From NCBI RefSeq assembly GCF_009176645.1, contig NZ_AP019007.1, positions 2,976,001-3,040,000 of the forward strand: a stretch of 64,000 bases of DNA. The letters are read 5' to 3'. Source of the stretch: Enterobacter oligotrophicus. Lineage in GTDB: Bacteria > Pseudomonadota > Gammaproteobacteria > Enterobacterales > Enterobacteriaceae. This document shows, in pieces, positions 1 to 12,143 of the stretch. The notes below the pieces were generated by a model that was not told the DNA's origin, did no database searches, and saw only the letters and a list, made by a program, of their open reading frames with translations. Made by a program: the position numbers and the translations under genes. The first letter of the stretch is position 1, and every line of letters starts with the position of its first letter.

Positions 1-324
1 GTAGCCTGTCTGATGGGGTCAGGTTATTTTTCCTCCCTGTCGCAGACGCTGTTCCCGCCTCAGGAACCGAAGGATATTGACGCGGTGCTGGCTGAGTGGG
101 ACATCACTCACGCGTTACCGCATCTGGCCAACCGCCCGCTCCTGCTGTGGCATGGAGAAGCGGACGATGTGGTCCCGGCAGTCGAAACTTTTCGTCTGCA
201 GCAGGCGCTACAGCATGAAGGCCTGGATGGCAATCTTACCTGCCTGTGGGAAGCGGGTGTCCGGCACCGCATTACACCAACGGCGCTGGAGGCTACCGTC
301 GAGTTTTTCCGTCAGCATCTTTAA
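1..324 (+). CDS. yjfP: YjfP esterase, C-terminal part (5' end outside window)
   Basis: Reading frame is open from base 1 to TAA at 322-324, so only the last 107 residues of an alpha/beta-hydrolase are present. The visible part matches the end of E. coli YjfP, an esterase acting on short acyl esters. The motif [13 protein letters not shown] carries the usual acid residue and GVRHRITP the catalytic histidine; the nucleophile serine lies outside the window. Its last four bases overlap the end of ulaR, which is convergent. Identity is inferred from family similarity and from its place beside ulaR, as in E. coli. Confidence 0.88.
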   Translation, partial: VACLMGSGYFSSLSQTLFPPQEPKDIDAVLAEWDITHALPHLANRPLLLWHGEADDVVPAVETFRLQQALQHEGLDGNLTCLWEAGVRHRITPTALEATVEFFRQHL

Positions 325-1076
325 ACTCGCAGCACCGTGACGCCCTGATCTTCCAGTTTCCGGAGGATCTCCGGGTTGGCATTTTTACCGGTGATCACCA
401 TGCTGATTTGTTCAGCGCGGCTGAACAGCATGCCAGCGCGTTCGCCGACTTTGCTGCTGTCGACCAGTACCACCAGCTTGCCTACGACGTTAAGCATATT
501 TTGCTCCGCCATTGCGGTAAGCATATCGGTTTTATACAGGCCGTCAGCGGTCAGACCTTTGCCGCTGGTAAACATCCAGTGTCCCGCGTAAAGGCTGTTT
601 TCGCTGTCCTGCGGGCTCAGGGTGATGGACTGGCTTTTATTGTACTGCCCTCCCATGATCACCACGCTTTCATGCTCCTGGTCGATAAGATAGTTGGCCA
701 GCGGCAGGTAATTGGTGATGATTTGCACCGGCTTTCCGCACATCTCCCGGCCCAGCAGAAATGCCGTGGAGCCGCAGTTGATTACCACGCTTTCACCGGG
801 GTTAACCAGCTGCGAAGCGGCTCTGGCGATCCGCACTTTTTCATCGTGATTCTGTGCCTGATGAATGTTCATTGGCGTCCAGCGGGGGCGCTGCTGGCTG
901 ATGGCTTCCGCACCGTTGCGAACTTTTTTGAGCTTGCCGCTTTCGTCCAGCTTGTTGATATCACGCCGCGCTGTTGCTGGGGAAATCCCTAAACGTTCTA
1001 TCACTTTCTCAACGGTGATAAACCCTGTTTGCGCCAGGAGTTCCAGTAATATTTGATGCCGTTGCGCTTCCGTCAT
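321..1076 (-). CDS. ulaR: UlaR, DeoR-type repressor of the L-ascorbate regulon
   Basis: A 251-residue DeoR-family regulator: N-terminal winged HTH (about residues 3-58, with [20 protein letters not shown] as recognition segment) and a C-terminal DeoR sensor domain (about 75-235). In E. coli the homologue represses ulaG and ulaABCDEF and releases DNA on binding L-ascorbate-6-phosphate. It is encoded on the same strand as ulaG, 110 bases downstream of it. The length equals that of E. coli UlaR, and adjacency to the complete ula set makes the assignment firm. The start ATG at 1074-1076 is in register with family members. Confidence 0.96.
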   Translation of the reverse strand: MTEAQRHQILLELLAQTGFITVEKVIERLGISPATARRDINKLDESGKLKKVRNGAEAISQQRPRWTPMNIHQAQNHDEKVRIARAASQLVNPGESVVINCGSTAFLLGREMCGKPVQIITNYLPLANYLIDQEHESVVIMGGQYNKSQSITLSPQDSENSLYAGHWMFTSGKGLTADGLYKTDMLTAMAEQNMLNVVGKLVVLVDSSKVGERAGMLFSRAEQISMVITGKNANPEILRKLEDQGVTVLRV

Positions 1077-1186
1077 GAGCTATTCCGATAAGAATTGATT
1101 TGAAAAGATGATATTTGAAATAGCATGAAATTACTAAGATAAATATGGCATCGCCAGGCGTAAGGCCTGGCGACTGAAGGGCACAA

Positions 1187-2251
1187 TTACAGGAATGACT
1201 TGAACGGCAGGTCCGGTTCAATGGTGAAGCAATCATCGAAGCCACGCGGATAGTGGTACTCGAGATTGTCTTTATCCAGCGGCCAGGTGAACTTACCGCC
1301 GACCTGCCAGATGAATGGCTTGAAACCATACTTCAGACGGTCTTTTTTCATCTCCCACAGGACGCGAATTTCCTGTGGATCGGCCTGGAAGTTTGACCAG
1401 ATATCGTGGTGGAACGGAATCACCACTTTGGTGTTCAGCGCTTCCGCCATACGCAGCATATCGGCGCTGGTCATTTTGTCGGTAGTGCCGCGCGGGTTCT
1501 CACCGTATGAGCCCAGCGCCACGTCGATCTGATGCTCGTTACCGTGCTTCGCATAGTAGTTAGAGTAGTGAGAATCACCACTGTGATACAGAGAGCCGCC
1601 AGGCGTTTTGAACAGGTAGTTCACCGCACGTTCATCCATCCCGTCTGGCAGCACGCCTGCAGCTTTTTGATCGGCTGGCAGGGTGATGAGTGCGGTACGG
1701 TCAAAGGCATCGAGCGCATGGATTTCAATGTCTTTGATTTTCACCACATCGCCTGGTTTCATCACGATGCAGCGCTCTTTTGGTACGCCCCAGCCGATCC
1801 ATAAATCCACACAGGTTTGTGGGCCGATGAACGGAACGTTATCAGGGCAGTTTTGCATGACTGCGGCCGCCACGTTCACATCGATGTGATCGTTATGATC
1901 GTGAGTAGACAGCACGGCATCAATCTGACGAATAGCAAACGGATCAAGGACAAATGGCGTGGTGCGCAGGTTTGGCTGGAGCTTTTCCACGCCCGCCATG
2001 CGCTGCATCTGATGCCCTTTTTTCATCAGCGGATTACCGTGGCTCTGTTTGCCTGTGCCGCACCAGAAATCAACGCAAATATTTGCGCCACCCTCAGATT
2101 TCAGCCAGATCCCTGTGCAGCCGAGCCACCACATTGCAAAGGTGCCAGGAGCAACCTGTTCCTGCTCAATCTCTTCGTTCAGCCAGCTACCCCATTCCGG
2201 GAAGGTGCTCAGAATCCATGATTCACGGGTGATGGTATTCACTTTACTCAT
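1187..2251 (-). CDS. ulaG: UlaG, L-ascorbate-6-phosphate lactonase
   Basis: A 354-residue cytoplasmic metallo-beta-lactamase-fold enzyme that opens the lactone ring of L-ascorbate-6-phosphate to 3-keto-L-gulonate-6-phosphate, the first intracellular step of the pathway. The metal motif [10 protein letters not shown] is visible near residues 110-119, and further metal ligands are expected in [10 protein letters not shown]. The start at 2251 (MSKVNT...) gives exactly the E. coli length; an in-frame ATG 24 bases upstream would add eight residues absent from the family. It is divergent from ulaA and shares the 2252-2610 control region with it. Confidence 0.96.
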   Translation of the reverse strand: MSKVNTITRESWILSTFPEWGSWLNEEIEQEQVAPGTFAMWWLGCTGIWLKSEGGANICVDFWCGTGKQSHGNPLMKKGHQMQRMAGVEKLQPNLRTTPFVLDPFAIRQIDAVLSTHDHNDHIDVNVAAAVMQNCPDNVPFIGPQTCVDLWIGWGVPKERCIVMKPGDVVKIKDIEIHALDAFDRTALITLPADQKAAGVLPDGMDERAVNYLFKTPGGSLYHSGDSHYSNYYAKHGNEHQIDVALGSYGENPRGTTDKMTSADMLRMAEALNTKVVIPFHHDIWSNFQADPQEIRVLWEMKKDRLKYGFKPFIWQVGGKFTWPLDKDNLEYHYPRGFDDCFTIEPDLPFKSFL

Positions 2252-2286
2252 CGTTTGACTCCTGGTTTTAATCAAAAATAATCATA

Positions 2287-2305
2287 TGGTGATTTGTTGT
2301 GATTA
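2287..2305 (+). promoter_or_regulatory. Candidate UlaR operator, ulaG side
   Basis: The sequence TGGTGATTTGTTGTGATTA lies 36 bases upstream of the ulaG start. It matches the second copy at 2529-2547 in 15 fixed positions (TGGTGATT and GTGATTA) around a variable four-base core. Assignment to UlaR is inference from position and repetition. Confidence 0.6.
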
Positions 2306-2528
2306 ATGCTGGCACTCTTTGAACAGGTTTGCAACGGCTAAATTGCGGAATTTTACCTTTGCCACATCACAGATAATCCGTTTTTATCTTGTTAATATAT
2401 CGCTTATTAATGATTAATTACATGAATTATAAGGCTTAATTTATTTTTTGAAATCGGTAGTGAAAATCATTACTAACAACATGGAAATAAATTGCGTGAT
2501 GCGTCACAAATAATCAAATGCAATCTTG

Positions 2529-2547
2529 TGGTGATTATTTGTGATTA
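2529..2547 (+). promoter_or_regulatory. Candidate UlaR operator, ulaA side
   Basis: The sequence TGGTGATTATTTGTGATTA lies 64 bases upstream of ulaA and has the same length and orientation as the copy at 2287-2305. A reversed partial copy (2504-2516) sits just upstream of it, so this side probably has a compound operator. Confidence 0.6.
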
Positions 2548-2559
2548 CTAGAGTGATGA

Positions 2560-4011
<1,452 letters not shown>

Positions 4012-4023
4012 GGAGTTTCGATT

Positions 4024-4329
4024 ATGACCGTACGTATCCTGGCTGTGTGTGGCAATGGGCAAGGTAGCTCCATGATCATGAAGATGAAAGTGGATCAGTT
4101 TTTAACCCAGTCAAACATTGACCACACGGTGAACAGCTGCGCGGTGGGTGAATACAAAAGTGAACTGAACGGTGCAGACATCATTATCGCCTCTACCCAT
4201 ATCGCAGGTGAGATCAGCGTGACGGGCAATAAATATGTGGTGGGTGTACGCAACATGCTGTCACCGGCGGATTTTGGGCCAAAACTGCTGGAAGTGATCA
4301 AAGAGCACTTCCCACAAGACGTGAAGTAA
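4024..4329 (+). CDS. ulaB: UlaB, ascorbate PTS EIIB
   Basis: A 101-residue cytoplasmic phosphocarrier. The phosphorylation site is Cys9 in the N-terminal loop [10 protein letters not shown], the standard P-loop-like cysteine motif of EIIB proteins. It takes phosphate from UlaC and passes it to ascorbate transported by UlaA. It sits between ulaA and ulaC in the operon, with an AAGGAG ribosome binding site at 4010-4015. Confidence 0.96.
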   Translation: MTVRILAVCGNGQGSSMIMKMKVDQFLTQSNIDHTVNSCAVGEYKSELNGADIIIASTHIAGEISVTGNKYVVGVRNMLSPADFGPKLLEVIKEHFPQDVK

Positions 4330-4338
4330 GGACGCTGT

Positions 4339-4806
4339 ATGAAACTACGTGATTCGCTGGCAGAGAATAATTCCATCCTTTTACAGGCGGAAGCCAGCAC
4401 CTGGCAGGAAGCGGTAAAACTGAGCGTGGATTTGCTGGTTAAGGCTGACGTCGTCGAGCCGCGCTATTACCAGGCCATTCTGGATGGCGTTGCGCAGCAC
4501 GGCCCCTACTTTGTAATTGCACCGGGTCTGGCGATGCCGCATGGCCGCCCGGAAGAGGGCGTCAAAAAAACCGGCTTTGCCCTCGTGACGCTGAAAACGC
4601 CGCTGGTGTTTAACCATGAAGATAACGACCCGGTCGATATTCTGATCACCATGGCGGCCGTCGATGCCAATACCCATCAGGAAGTCGGCATCATGCAGAT
4701 CGTGAATCTGTTTGATGACGAAGCCAACTTTGACCGTTTACGCGCCTGCCGCACCGAGCAGGAAGTGCTGGATTTAATTGATAACGCCACTGCGGCGGCC
4801 GTTTAA
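4339..4806 (+). CDS. ulaC: UlaC, ascorbate PTS EIIA
   Basis: A 155-residue EIIA of the fructose/mannitol type. The active-site His68 is seen in [12 protein letters not shown]. It receives phosphate from HPr and donates it to UlaB. It begins nine bases after ulaB, is followed by ulaD after 12 bases, and has the same length as expected from E. coli. Confidence 0.96.
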   Translation: MKLRDSLAENNSILLQAEASTWQEAVKLSVDLLVKADVVEPRYYQAILDGVAQHGPYFVIAPGLAMPHGRPEEGVKKTGFALVTLKTPLVFNHEDNDPVDILITMAAVDANTHQEVGIMQIVNLFDDEANFDRLRACRTEQEVLDLIDNATAAAV

Positions 4807-4818
4807 GAGGAATTGAAA

Positions 4819-5469
4819 ATGTCATTACCAATGTTGCAGGTCGCGCTGGATAACCAGACGCTGTCTCACGCTTATGAAACCACCCGTCTGATTGCGGAAG
4901 AGGTGGATATCATCGAAGTTGGCACCATCCTGTGCGTGGGTGAAGGTGTTCGTGCTGTTCGTGACCTGAAGGCGCTCTATCCGCATAAAATCGTGCTGGC
5001 CGATGCCAAAATTGCCGACGCGGGCAAAATCCTCTCTCGCATGTGTTTTGAAGCTAACGCGGACTGGGTCACCGTGATCTGCTGTGCAGATATCAACACC
5101 GCGAAAGGCGCGCTGGACGTGGCAAAAGAGTTCAACGGCGACGTGCAGATTGAGCTGACCGGCTTCTGGACCTGGGAGCAGGCGCAGGAGTGGCGCGATG
5201 CGGGTATCCAGCAGGTGGTTTATCACCGTAGCCGTGATGCGCAGGCCGCAGGTGTGGCGTGGGGTGAAGCGGATATCAGCGCGATTAAACGTCTGGCCGA
5301 TATGGGCTTTAAAGTGACCGTTACCGGTGGCCTGGCGCTGGAAGATCTGCCGCTGTTCAAGGGGATTCCGATTCACGTGTTTATCGCCGGTCGTAGCATC
5401 CGTGATGCCGCCTCTCCGGTGGAAGCGGCGCGTCAGTTCAAACGCTCAATCGCTCAGCTTTGGGGCTAA
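4819..5469 (+). CDS. ulaD: UlaD, 3-keto-L-gulonate-6-phosphate decarboxylase
   Basis: A 216-residue TIM-barrel enzyme of the orotidine-phosphate-decarboxylase suprafamily. It decarboxylates 3-keto-L-gulonate-6-phosphate to L-xylulose-5-phosphate. The Mg-binding and catalytic segment [11 protein letters not shown] (around residues 60-70) and the phosphate-binding stretch near VTGGLALED are visible. The ATG at 4819 is preceded by AAGAGGAATT; an in-frame TTG at 4813 is rejected because E. coli UlaD starts with MSLPM. Confidence 0.95.
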   Translation: MSLPMLQVALDNQTLSHAYETTRLIAEEVDIIEVGTILCVGEGVRAVRDLKALYPHKIVLADAKIADAGKILSRMCFEANADWVTVICCADINTAKGALDVAKEFNGDVQIELTGFWTWEQAQEWRDAGIQQVVYHRSRDAQAAGVAWGEADISAIKRLADMGFKVTVTGGLALEDLPLFKGIPIHVFIAGRSIRDAASPVEAARQFKRSIAQLWG

Positions 5470-5478
5470 GGAGCGGGT

Positions 5479-6339
5479 ATGTTGTCTAAACAGGTCCCGC
5501 TTGGCATCTATGAAAAGGCACTCCCTGCGGGGGAGTGCTGGCTGGAGCGGTTGCAACTGGCAAAAGAGCTGGGTTTCGATTTTGTCGAAATGTCAGTGGA
5601 TGAGACAGACGAACGCCTCTCCCGCCTCGACTGGAGCCGCGAACAGCGTCTGGCGCTGGTCAATGCCATCGCTGAAACCGGCGTGCGCGTGCCGTCCATG
5701 TGCCTGAGCGCCCATCGTCGTTTCCCTCTCGGGAGTGAAGATGATGCCGTGCGCGCCGAGGGGCTGGAAATCATGCGTAAAGCCATTCGTTTTGCGCAGG
5801 ATGTCGGTATCCGTGTGATCCAGCTTGCGGGTTACGACGTCTACTATCAGGAAGCTAACGACGAAACGCGACGCCGTTTTCGTGACGGCCTGAAAGAGAG
5901 CGTCGAAATGGCAAGCCGTGCGCAGGTGACGCTGGCGATGGAGATCATGGATTACCCGTTGATGAACTCCATCAGCAAGGCGCTGGGGTATGCTCACTAC
6001 CTGAATAATCCGTGGTTCCAGCTTTATCCGGATATCGGCAATTTGTCGGCGTGGGATAATGACGTACAGATGGAACTGCAGGCGGGCATGGGGCATATCG
6101 TGGCGGTACACGTCAAAGATACCCGTCCTGGCGTATTCAAGAATGTTCCGTTCGGCACCGGGGTGGTGGATTTCGAACGGTGCTTCGAGACCCTCAAACA
6201 GACCGGCTATTGCGGGCCTTATCTGATTGAGATGTGGAGCGAAACGTCGGACGACCCGGCTGCGGAAGTGGCAAAAGCACGCGACTGGGTGCGCGAGCGT
6301 ATGGCACGGGCAGGCTTACTGGAGGCTGAACATGCGTAA
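5479..6339 (+). CDS. ulaE: UlaE, L-xylulose-5-phosphate 3-epimerase
   Basis: A 286-residue AP-endonuclease-2-like TIM barrel that epimerises L-xylulose-5-phosphate to L-ribulose-5-phosphate. Metal-ligand segments typical of the family appear as [20 protein letters not shown] and [13 protein letters not shown] ribosome binding site lies nine bases upstream, right after ulaD, and the 3' end overlaps ulaF by eight bases, which suggests translational coupling. Confidence 0.95.
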   Translation: MLSKQVPLGIYEKALPAGECWLERLQLAKELGFDFVEMSVDETDERLSRLDWSREQRLALVNAIAETGVRVPSMCLSAHRRFPLGSEDDAVRAEGLEIMRKAIRFAQDVGIRVIQLAGYDVYYQEANDETRRRFRDGLKESVEMASRAQVTLAMEIMDYPLMNSISKALGYAHYLNNPWFQLYPDIGNLSAWDNDVQMELQAGMGHIVAVHVKDTRPGVFKNVPFGTGVVDFERCFETLKQTGYCGPYLIEMWSETSDDPAAEVAKARDWVRERMARAGLLEAEHA

Positions 6340-7018
6340 GCTCAAACAGCAGGTCTTTGAGGCCAATATGGATCTGCCGCGCTATGGCCTGGTGACCTTC
6401 ACCTGGGGCAACGTGAGTGCTATCGATCGCGAGCAGGGGCTGATCGTGATTAAGCCAAGTGGTGTGGCCTATGACACTATGAAAGCTGACGATATGGTGG
6501 TGGTGGATCTCGATGGCAACGTCGTCGAAGGGAAGTGGCGTCCTTCTTCGGATACCGCGACTCACCTGGCGCTCTATCGGCGTTATCCTTCACTCGGCGG
6601 TGTTGTTCATACACACTCGACACATGCCACGGCCTGGGCGCAGGCCGGGCTGGCCATTCCGGCGCTCGGGACCACGCATGCGGACTACTTCTTCGGCAAT
6701 ATTCCCTGCACGCGGGCGTTAACGCAGGCTGAAGTTGAAGGCGAGTATGAACTCAATACCGGCAACGTGATTATTGAAACCCTGGGCGAGAGTGAGCCGC
6801 TGCATACACCGGGTATTGTGGTGTATCAACACGGTCCGTTTGCATGGGGAAAAGATGCTCACGATGCTGTGCATAACGCGGTGGTCATGGAGGAGGTGGC
6901 GAAAATGGCGTGGATTGCTCGCGACATTAATCCGCATCTTCAGGATATTGATGATTACCTGATGAACAAGCATTTCATGCGTAAGCATGGGCCAAATGCC
7001 TATTACGGGCAGAAGTGA
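6332..7018 (+). CDS. ulaF: UlaF, L-ribulose-5-phosphate 4-epimerase
   Basis: A 228-residue class II aldolase/adducin-fold epimerase that converts L-ribulose-5-phosphate to D-xylulose-5-phosphate, feeding the pentose phosphate pathway. The zinc-binding motif [12 protein letters not shown] (His93 and His95) and GNVSAIDRE are visible. The start at 6332 (MRKLKQ) matches AraD/UlaF paralogues and is preceded by GGAGG inside the end of ulaE. It is the last gene of ulaABCDEF. Confidence 0.95.
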   Translation: MRKLKQQVFEANMDLPRYGLVTFTWGNVSAIDREQGLIVIKPSGVAYDTMKADDMVVVDLDGNVVEGKWRPSSDTATHLALYRRYPSLGGVVHTHSTHATAWAQAGLAIPALGTTHADYFFGNIPCTRALTQAEVEGEYELNTGNVIIETLGESEPLHTPGIVVYQHGPFAWGKDAHDAVHNAVVMEEVAKMAWIARDINPHLQDIDDYLMNKHFMRKHGPNAYYGQK

Positions 7019-7075
7019 ATAAGTGCTCTGGAATACCGAAACAGTTGTAACCGGTGGTATTTCAGGGCCATTTTC

Positions 7076-7100
7076 AAAAAAAAGCCCCCGGACAGGGGGC
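7076..7100 (-). terminator. Rho-independent terminator of yjfY
   Basis: On the minus strand a GCCCCC stem with a five-base loop and GGGGGC (7084-7100) is followed by eight T residues. It lies 56 bases beyond the yjfY stop and would also face ula transcription from the other side. Confidence 0.85.
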
Positions 7101-7155
7101 AAGTCAAACTATGGCTATATTTTTCGTTGGCTTTCCTGGTGCTAGCGTTAAAGCG

Positions 7156-7431
7156 TTATCGGTAAATATCTGCGCTTGCATGCATATTGCCGTTGCTGCC
7201 GGGTTCACGCGTTAACATCACGTGATAATATTTTGCACCCTGAGCCTCGGTCTCTTCATTAAGCGCCTGATCTGCTTCACTTTCAGTGGCGAAATTATGA
7301 TTGATATAGATTACGCCTAAGCTCTGCACATCATCCATATTTCTGGCCTGTCGGCCATCTATCTTAATGGCTGCCATTGCGTTTGCGCTGAGCAAAAGTG
7401 CAGCCATAATGGCAATTGCGATTTTTTTCAT
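7156..7431 (-). CDS. yjfY: YjfY, small periplasmic DUF1471 (YhcN/BhsA-type) protein
   Basis: A 91-residue exported protein. A signal peptide (residues 1-21: KK followed by a hydrophobic stretch and AMA) precedes a mature domain of about 70 residues whose end, EPGSNGNMHASADIYR, is characteristic of the YhcN/BhsA/McbA group of small stress-induced proteins. The start at 7431 was chosen because the signal peptide begins there; the upstream open frame has no plausible N-terminus. Its location between ulaF and rpsF is the same as in E. coli. Its function is unknown. Confidence 0.9.
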   Translation of the reverse strand: MKKIAIAIMAALLLSANAMAAIKIDGRQARNMDDVQSLGVIYINHNFATESEADQALNEETEAQGAKYYHVMLTREPGSNGNMHASADIYR

Positions 7432-7646
7432 GATATGCGCTCCACGACTGCGTGCTGTCTGACGGTTGAATGCTCTCCTTTTGGTTTCGGATGGGCTTTG
7501 ATTAAAGTGTAATCGGTTCTCTGGCGGGGATTGCTGACCATTTCTGATGCTGTTGTTCAAAAAAACAACGCTTCTCGATGTGATTAATTTTAAATCACCC
7601 ACTTAGACCAGCTTTGCGCTTTGTGCGAATTATTTGTGCGATCAGC

Positions 7647-7675
7647 TTGAGTTTCCAGGGGCACGCAAGTATTAT
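7647..7675 (+). promoter_or_regulatory. Sigma-70 promoter of the rpsF operon
   Basis: TTGAGT and TATTAT are separated by exactly 17 bases, placing transcription start near 7682, about 90 bases before rpsF. This leaves room for the autoregulatory leader. Confidence 0.75.
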
Positions 7676-7714
7676 GACGCGTCAATTTTTCAGCCGCCCT
7701 TTAACACGTTCCTT

Positions 7715-7749
7715 GCCTCCATGGGCCGCGGCTGACCCAGACAGGAGGC
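7715..7749 (+). ncRNA. S6:S18 leader (autoregulatory RNA structure of rpsF)
   Basis: An outer GCCTCC (7715-7720)/GGAGGC (7744-7749) stem encloses an inner TGGG/CCCA stem whose loop starts with CCG. This is the arrangement known for the S6:S18-binding leader, where the protein complex recognises the CCG and represses its own operon. The structure ends 25 bases before the rpsF start. Confidence 0.85.
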
Positions 7750-7756
7750 TGAATAA

Positions 7757-8170
<414 letters not shown>

Positions 8171-8176
8171 TTTCTG

Positions 8177-8723
<547 letters not shown>

Positions 8724-8752
8724 TCGGGCACGGTCCATTAATACGACTTTAA

Positions 8753-9214
<462 letters not shown>

Positions 9215-9238
9215 TTTTTTACTCTGCTCACGTCGAAG

Positions 9239-9260
9239 CGCCGGCCTTGTGCCGGCGTTT
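9239..9260 (+). terminator. Terminator of the rpsF-rplI operon
   Basis: CGCCGGC (9239-9245) and GCCGGCG (9251-9257) form a seven-base-pair GC stem with a five-base loop, followed by TTTT, GC and TTTTT, 25 bases after the rplI stop. Confidence 0.85.
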
Positions 9261-9366
9261 TGCTTTTTCAGGCTACCAGAAATGGTCGTTTGGGCTTGTA
9301 TGGTAGCTATTCCTGGCGCATTCTTTGATAATAAATTGAAACGCAATTTTATCTTTGAGATTTGCC

Positions 9367-10296
9367 ATGGATACCGCTCTGCCCACGCCTGTCTTTGCCC
9401 GTCGAAATGTGGCCTATGCCTGCGCCACGCTCTGCTGTCTGCTTTGGGGTAGCTCCTACCCGGCCATTAAAAGCGGCTATGAACTCTTCCAGATTGCGAC
9501 CGATGATATCCCGTCGAAAGTGGTATTTGCCGGATATCGATTCCTGTTTGCCGGTATGTTACTGCTGCTTTTTGCACTGGCGCAGCGTAAGCCTATCGCC
9601 AGGCTGACGGCCACACAATTCGGACAACTCACCATCCTGGGTCTGACCCAGACGGCCATTCAGTACACTTTCTTTTATATCGGGCTGGCCTATACGACCG
9701 GCGTTAACGGTTCGATCATGAATGCCACTGGCACGTTCTTCAGCGTGCTGCTGGCGCACTTTATCTACCACAACGACAAGCTCAGCTATAACAAAACGCT
9801 CGGCTGTATTCTGGGGTTTGCCGGGGTGATGCTGGTGAATTTCCACAGCGGCTTGAGCGAGTTCCACTTCGTCTGGAACGGTGATGGATTCGTGGTGCTG
9901 GCGGCCTTCATTCTCTCAGCCGCCACGCTTTATGGGAAACGCATCTCGCAGACGGTCGACCCAATGGTGATGACCGGCTGGCAGCTGGCTATCGGCGGGC
10001 TTGTGCTGGTTGTTGGCGGGTACGTAACTGGCGGAACGCTGGAGGTGCACAGCATTACCGCGGTCGCGGTGCTGGGCTATCTGACGTTGCTGTCATCCGT
10101 GGCGTTTGCGCTATGGAGCGTGCTGCTTAAGGTGAACCGCGTCAGCATGATAGCCCCGTTCAACTTCGTTGTGCCCGTGGCGGGGACGGTGCTTTCCGCC
10201 ATTTTCCTTGGCGAAAATATTCTGGATATCAAATACGCGATTGCGCTGGTGCTGGTCTGCTCGGGTATCTGGTGGGTGAATAAGCGGAGTGCCTGA
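9367..10296 (+). CDS. EamA-family (DMT) transporter
   Basis: A 309-residue inner-membrane protein with about ten hydrophobic helices arranged as two EamA repeats (roughly residues 15-145 and 165-305), the plan of drug/metabolite exporters. The first repeat has the typical LLWGSSYPAIK and the second ends with LGENILDIKYAIALVLVCSGIW. The ATG at 9367 is preferred to the upstream TTG at 9355. The gene stands alone, between the rplI terminator and a REP element; from memory, K-12 has yjfZ/ytfA here, so this is a lineage-specific neighbour. The substrate cannot be inferred. Confidence 0.8.
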   Translation: MDTALPTPVFARRNVAYACATLCCLLWGSSYPAIKSGYELFQIATDDIPSKVVFAGYRFLFAGMLLLLFALAQRKPIARLTATQFGQLTILGLTQTAIQYTFFYIGLAYTTGVNGSIMNATGTFFSVLLAHFIYHNDKLSYNKTLGCILGFAGVMLVNFHSGLSEFHFVWNGDGFVVLAAFILSAATLYGKRISQTVDPMVMTGWQLAIGGLVLVVGGYVTGGTLEVHSITAVAVLGYLTLLSSVAFALWSVLLKVNRVSMIAPFNFVVPVAGTVLSAIFLGENILDIKYAIALVLVCSGIWWVNKRSA

Positions 10297-10306
10297 GAAC
10301 AGAAGT

Positions 10307-10339
10307 GCCGGGTGGCGGCTTCGCCTTACCCGGCCTACG
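10307..10339. repeat. REP element
   Basis: A palindromic unit with arms GCCGGGT and ACCCGGC around GGCGGCTTCGCCTT, ending in the usual CTACG. It lies between the convergent EamA gene and ytfB. Confidence 0.8.
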
Positions 10340-10342
10340 CAA

Positions 10343-10978
10343 TTAACGTGCTCTGATAAAACTGCCGTCCGGCTGGCGGGTAAACAGTACCTGCTGCCCG
10401 TTTCCGGTATCGATTGTTAGCCCGGTCACCACGCCGCTGGCGTTCTGCCTGATCTGCACCATCTGACCGTTCTGCAAATTACTGAGCGGTTTTCCTGCGC
10501 CTTCAACCTGCGCCATAGCATAGACATCCGTCGCGGGGAGATTGTGGTCGCGGAACAGTTGCGCGAGGGTTTTACCCGGCTCGACGCGGTAAGAGCGCCA
10601 TTGTTGTTCAATCCCCGTGGGTTGCTGAGCTTGTGGCGCAGGGGCCTGTTCCTGCGGTTGTTCTTCCTGAACGGGTTCAGGTTCAACGGGGGCGACCTGG
10701 CCCGGATCGCCGGAAGGGGTGACCAGCTGAGTCTGCATTGGCTGTGAATCTGGCTGCGGCCGTGTTTGCGACTGGATATCCAGCTGCGCATCGCGAGTGG
10801 CTGGCATCGTGTCGACATCATCGCCGCCTGAAGGAAGCAGGAAGCCAACGATCACCAGCAGTGCGCCAATAATGATGCCTCTGCGGTGCAGGGGAGGCAG
10901 CGGGTCCATAATGCGAAAATTATCCGGCGCATGCCAGATTTTCGCCAGGGTAGGTTTCAGTTCAAATCGGCCGGGCAT
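10343..10978 (-). CDS. ytfB: YtfB, OapA/LysM-like envelope protein
   Basis: A 211-residue protein with a cytoplasmic N-terminus, one transmembrane helix (about residues 33-50, RGIIIGALLVIVGFLLP), a long Pro/Gln/Glu-rich linker (about 70-125) and a C-terminal LysM-like OapA domain (WRSYRVEPGKTLAQLF to the end). The E. coli homologue is a division-associated, glycan-binding cell-envelope protein. The C-terminal domain is almost identical to K-12, while the linker is divergent, which is normal. It is transcribed away from fklB. Confidence 0.92.
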   Translation of the reverse strand: MPGRFELKPTLAKIWHAPDNFRIMDPLPPLHRRGIIIGALLVIVGFLLPSGGDDVDTMPATRDAQLDIQSQTRPQPDSQPMQTQLVTPSGDPGQVAPVEPEPVQEEQPQEQAPAPQAQQPTGIEQQWRSYRVEPGKTLAQLFRDHNLPATDVYAMAQVEGAGKPLSNLQNGQMVQIRQNASGVVTGLTIDTGNGQQVLFTRQPDGSFIRAR

Positions 10979-11211
10979 GGCTCTCCTCCTGCTCCGCGTC
11001 TTTTTTTATCCTGTCCTGAGAAGTGTAGTTTGCTAACTGCCTGACGGGCGTAACAAAACCAGCTTTCGTGACATAAATTTGGGAAAATCCTGACTGGCCC
11101 TATTGTTTCTGTTTCGTCGCGGTTTGTCACCTTTACTTAAGACAAAGTTTTACCCATAAGGGCATGGCTGATATGCTGCCCGCTACTTTAAATGTGATGG
11201 AAGGAAAACCC

Positions 11212-11832
11212 ATGACCACCCCGACTTTTGACACTATCGAAGCGCAGGCAAGCTACGGCATCGGCTTGCAGGTAGGACAGCAGCTGAGCGAATCCGGCCT
11301 GGAAGGTCTGTTACCGGAAGCGCTGGTGGCGGGTATCGCTGACGCGCTGGCAGGCAATCATCCGGCCGTTCCGGTTGACGTTGTTCACCGTGCGCTGCGT
11401 GAAATTCACGAACGTGCTGACGCTGTGCGTCGCGCGCGCTTCGAAGAGATGGCGGCAGAAGGCGTGAAATATCTGGAAGAGAACCGTGAGCGTGAAGGCG
11501 TAAACAGCACCGAGTCTGGCCTGCAGTTCCGCGTGATCAACCAGGGCGACGGCGCTATCCCGGCGCGTACCGACCACGTTCGCGTGCACTACACCGGTAA
11601 ACTGATCGACGGTACGGTGTTCGACAGCTCCGTGGCACGCGGCGAACCGGCTGAATTCCCGGTAAATGGCGTTATCGCTGGTTGGATCGAAGCGCTGACC
11701 CTGATGCCGGTAGGCTCTAAATGGGAACTGACTATCCCACAGAACCTGGCTTACGGCGAGCGCGGCGCTGGCGCGTCCATCCCGCCATTCAGCACCCTGG
11801 TGTTTGAAGTCGAACTGCTGGAAATTCTGTAA
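11212..11832 (+). CDS. fklB: FklB, FKBP-type peptidyl-prolyl isomerase (FKBP22)
   Basis: 206 residues: an N-terminal dimerisation helix domain (about 1-90) followed by an FKBP domain with [29 protein letters not shown] and [22 protein letters not shown]. It catalyses cis-trans isomerisation of prolyl bonds. The start MTTPTFD at 11212 gives the E. coli length and has GGAAGGAAAACCC upstream; an in-frame ATG 48 bases earlier is rejected. By recollection, E. coli reads NGVIPGW where this protein has NGVIAGW. Confidence 0.95.
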   Translation: MTTPTFDTIEAQASYGIGLQVGQQLSESGLEGLLPEALVAGIADALAGNHPAVPVDVVHRALREIHERADAVRRARFEEMAAEGVKYLEENREREGVNSTESGLQFRVINQGDGAIPARTDHVRVHYTGKLIDGTVFDSSVARGEPAEFPVNGVIAGWIEALTLMPVGSKWELTIPQNLAYGERGAGASIPPFSTLVFEVELLEIL

Positions 11833-12143
11833 TCGGCTTTTCTTATTTCCTCTCTCCGTCCGGGGAGAGGAAAATAGTGATAAAACCTATAGTTACGACA
11901 GAATCAACATTTTATCTTGCAAACGAAACTGTTGCGTGTATTTTTGTGAGCTGTTTCGCGCTGTATGAGTGATATGACACTCACTTTCAACATATTGTTA
12001 ACATAATATCCAAATCATAGTATTCATCCCGCCGATTCTTACCTAATATCGATTAGCCCGTACAAGGGACCGTCATTCATTGACGTATTTAAAGGCCAGA
12101 AGAGCCTTAACAACACAGACAGGCATAAACAGGAAAATAAAAC
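11833..12143. promoter_or_regulatory. fklB-cycA intergenic region and cycA leader
   Basis: 311 non-coding bases. They begin with a 12-bp hairpin (11846-11873, arms TTTCCTCTCTCC and GGGGAGAGGAAA) that probably stabilises or ends the fklB message, although no T-run follows. The distal part is the cycA leader, with a small AAGGC/GCCTT hairpin (12092-12108) and a GcvB-pairing site. The cycA promoter must lie in the AT-rich 11880-12060 stretch; I do not assign its hexamers. Confidence 0.6.
12109..12117 (+). promoter_or_regulatory. Predicted GcvB sRNA pairing site in cycA mRNA
   Basis: AACAACACA lies 27-35 bases before the cycA start and is the exact complement of part of the G/U-rich R1 region of GcvB (UGUGUUGUU). 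GcvB repression of cycA is established in E. coli. The site itself is read directly, and its function here is inferred. Confidence 0.65.

Noticed and set aside
247..992. Long plus-strand frame across ulaR
   Set aside because: Opposite to a conserved DeoR-family gene and with no homology-like features.
2496..2509. CRP-like palindrome GTGATGCGTCAC in the ula control region
   Set aside because: The half-sites are four bases apart instead of six, so the geometry is wrong for CRP.
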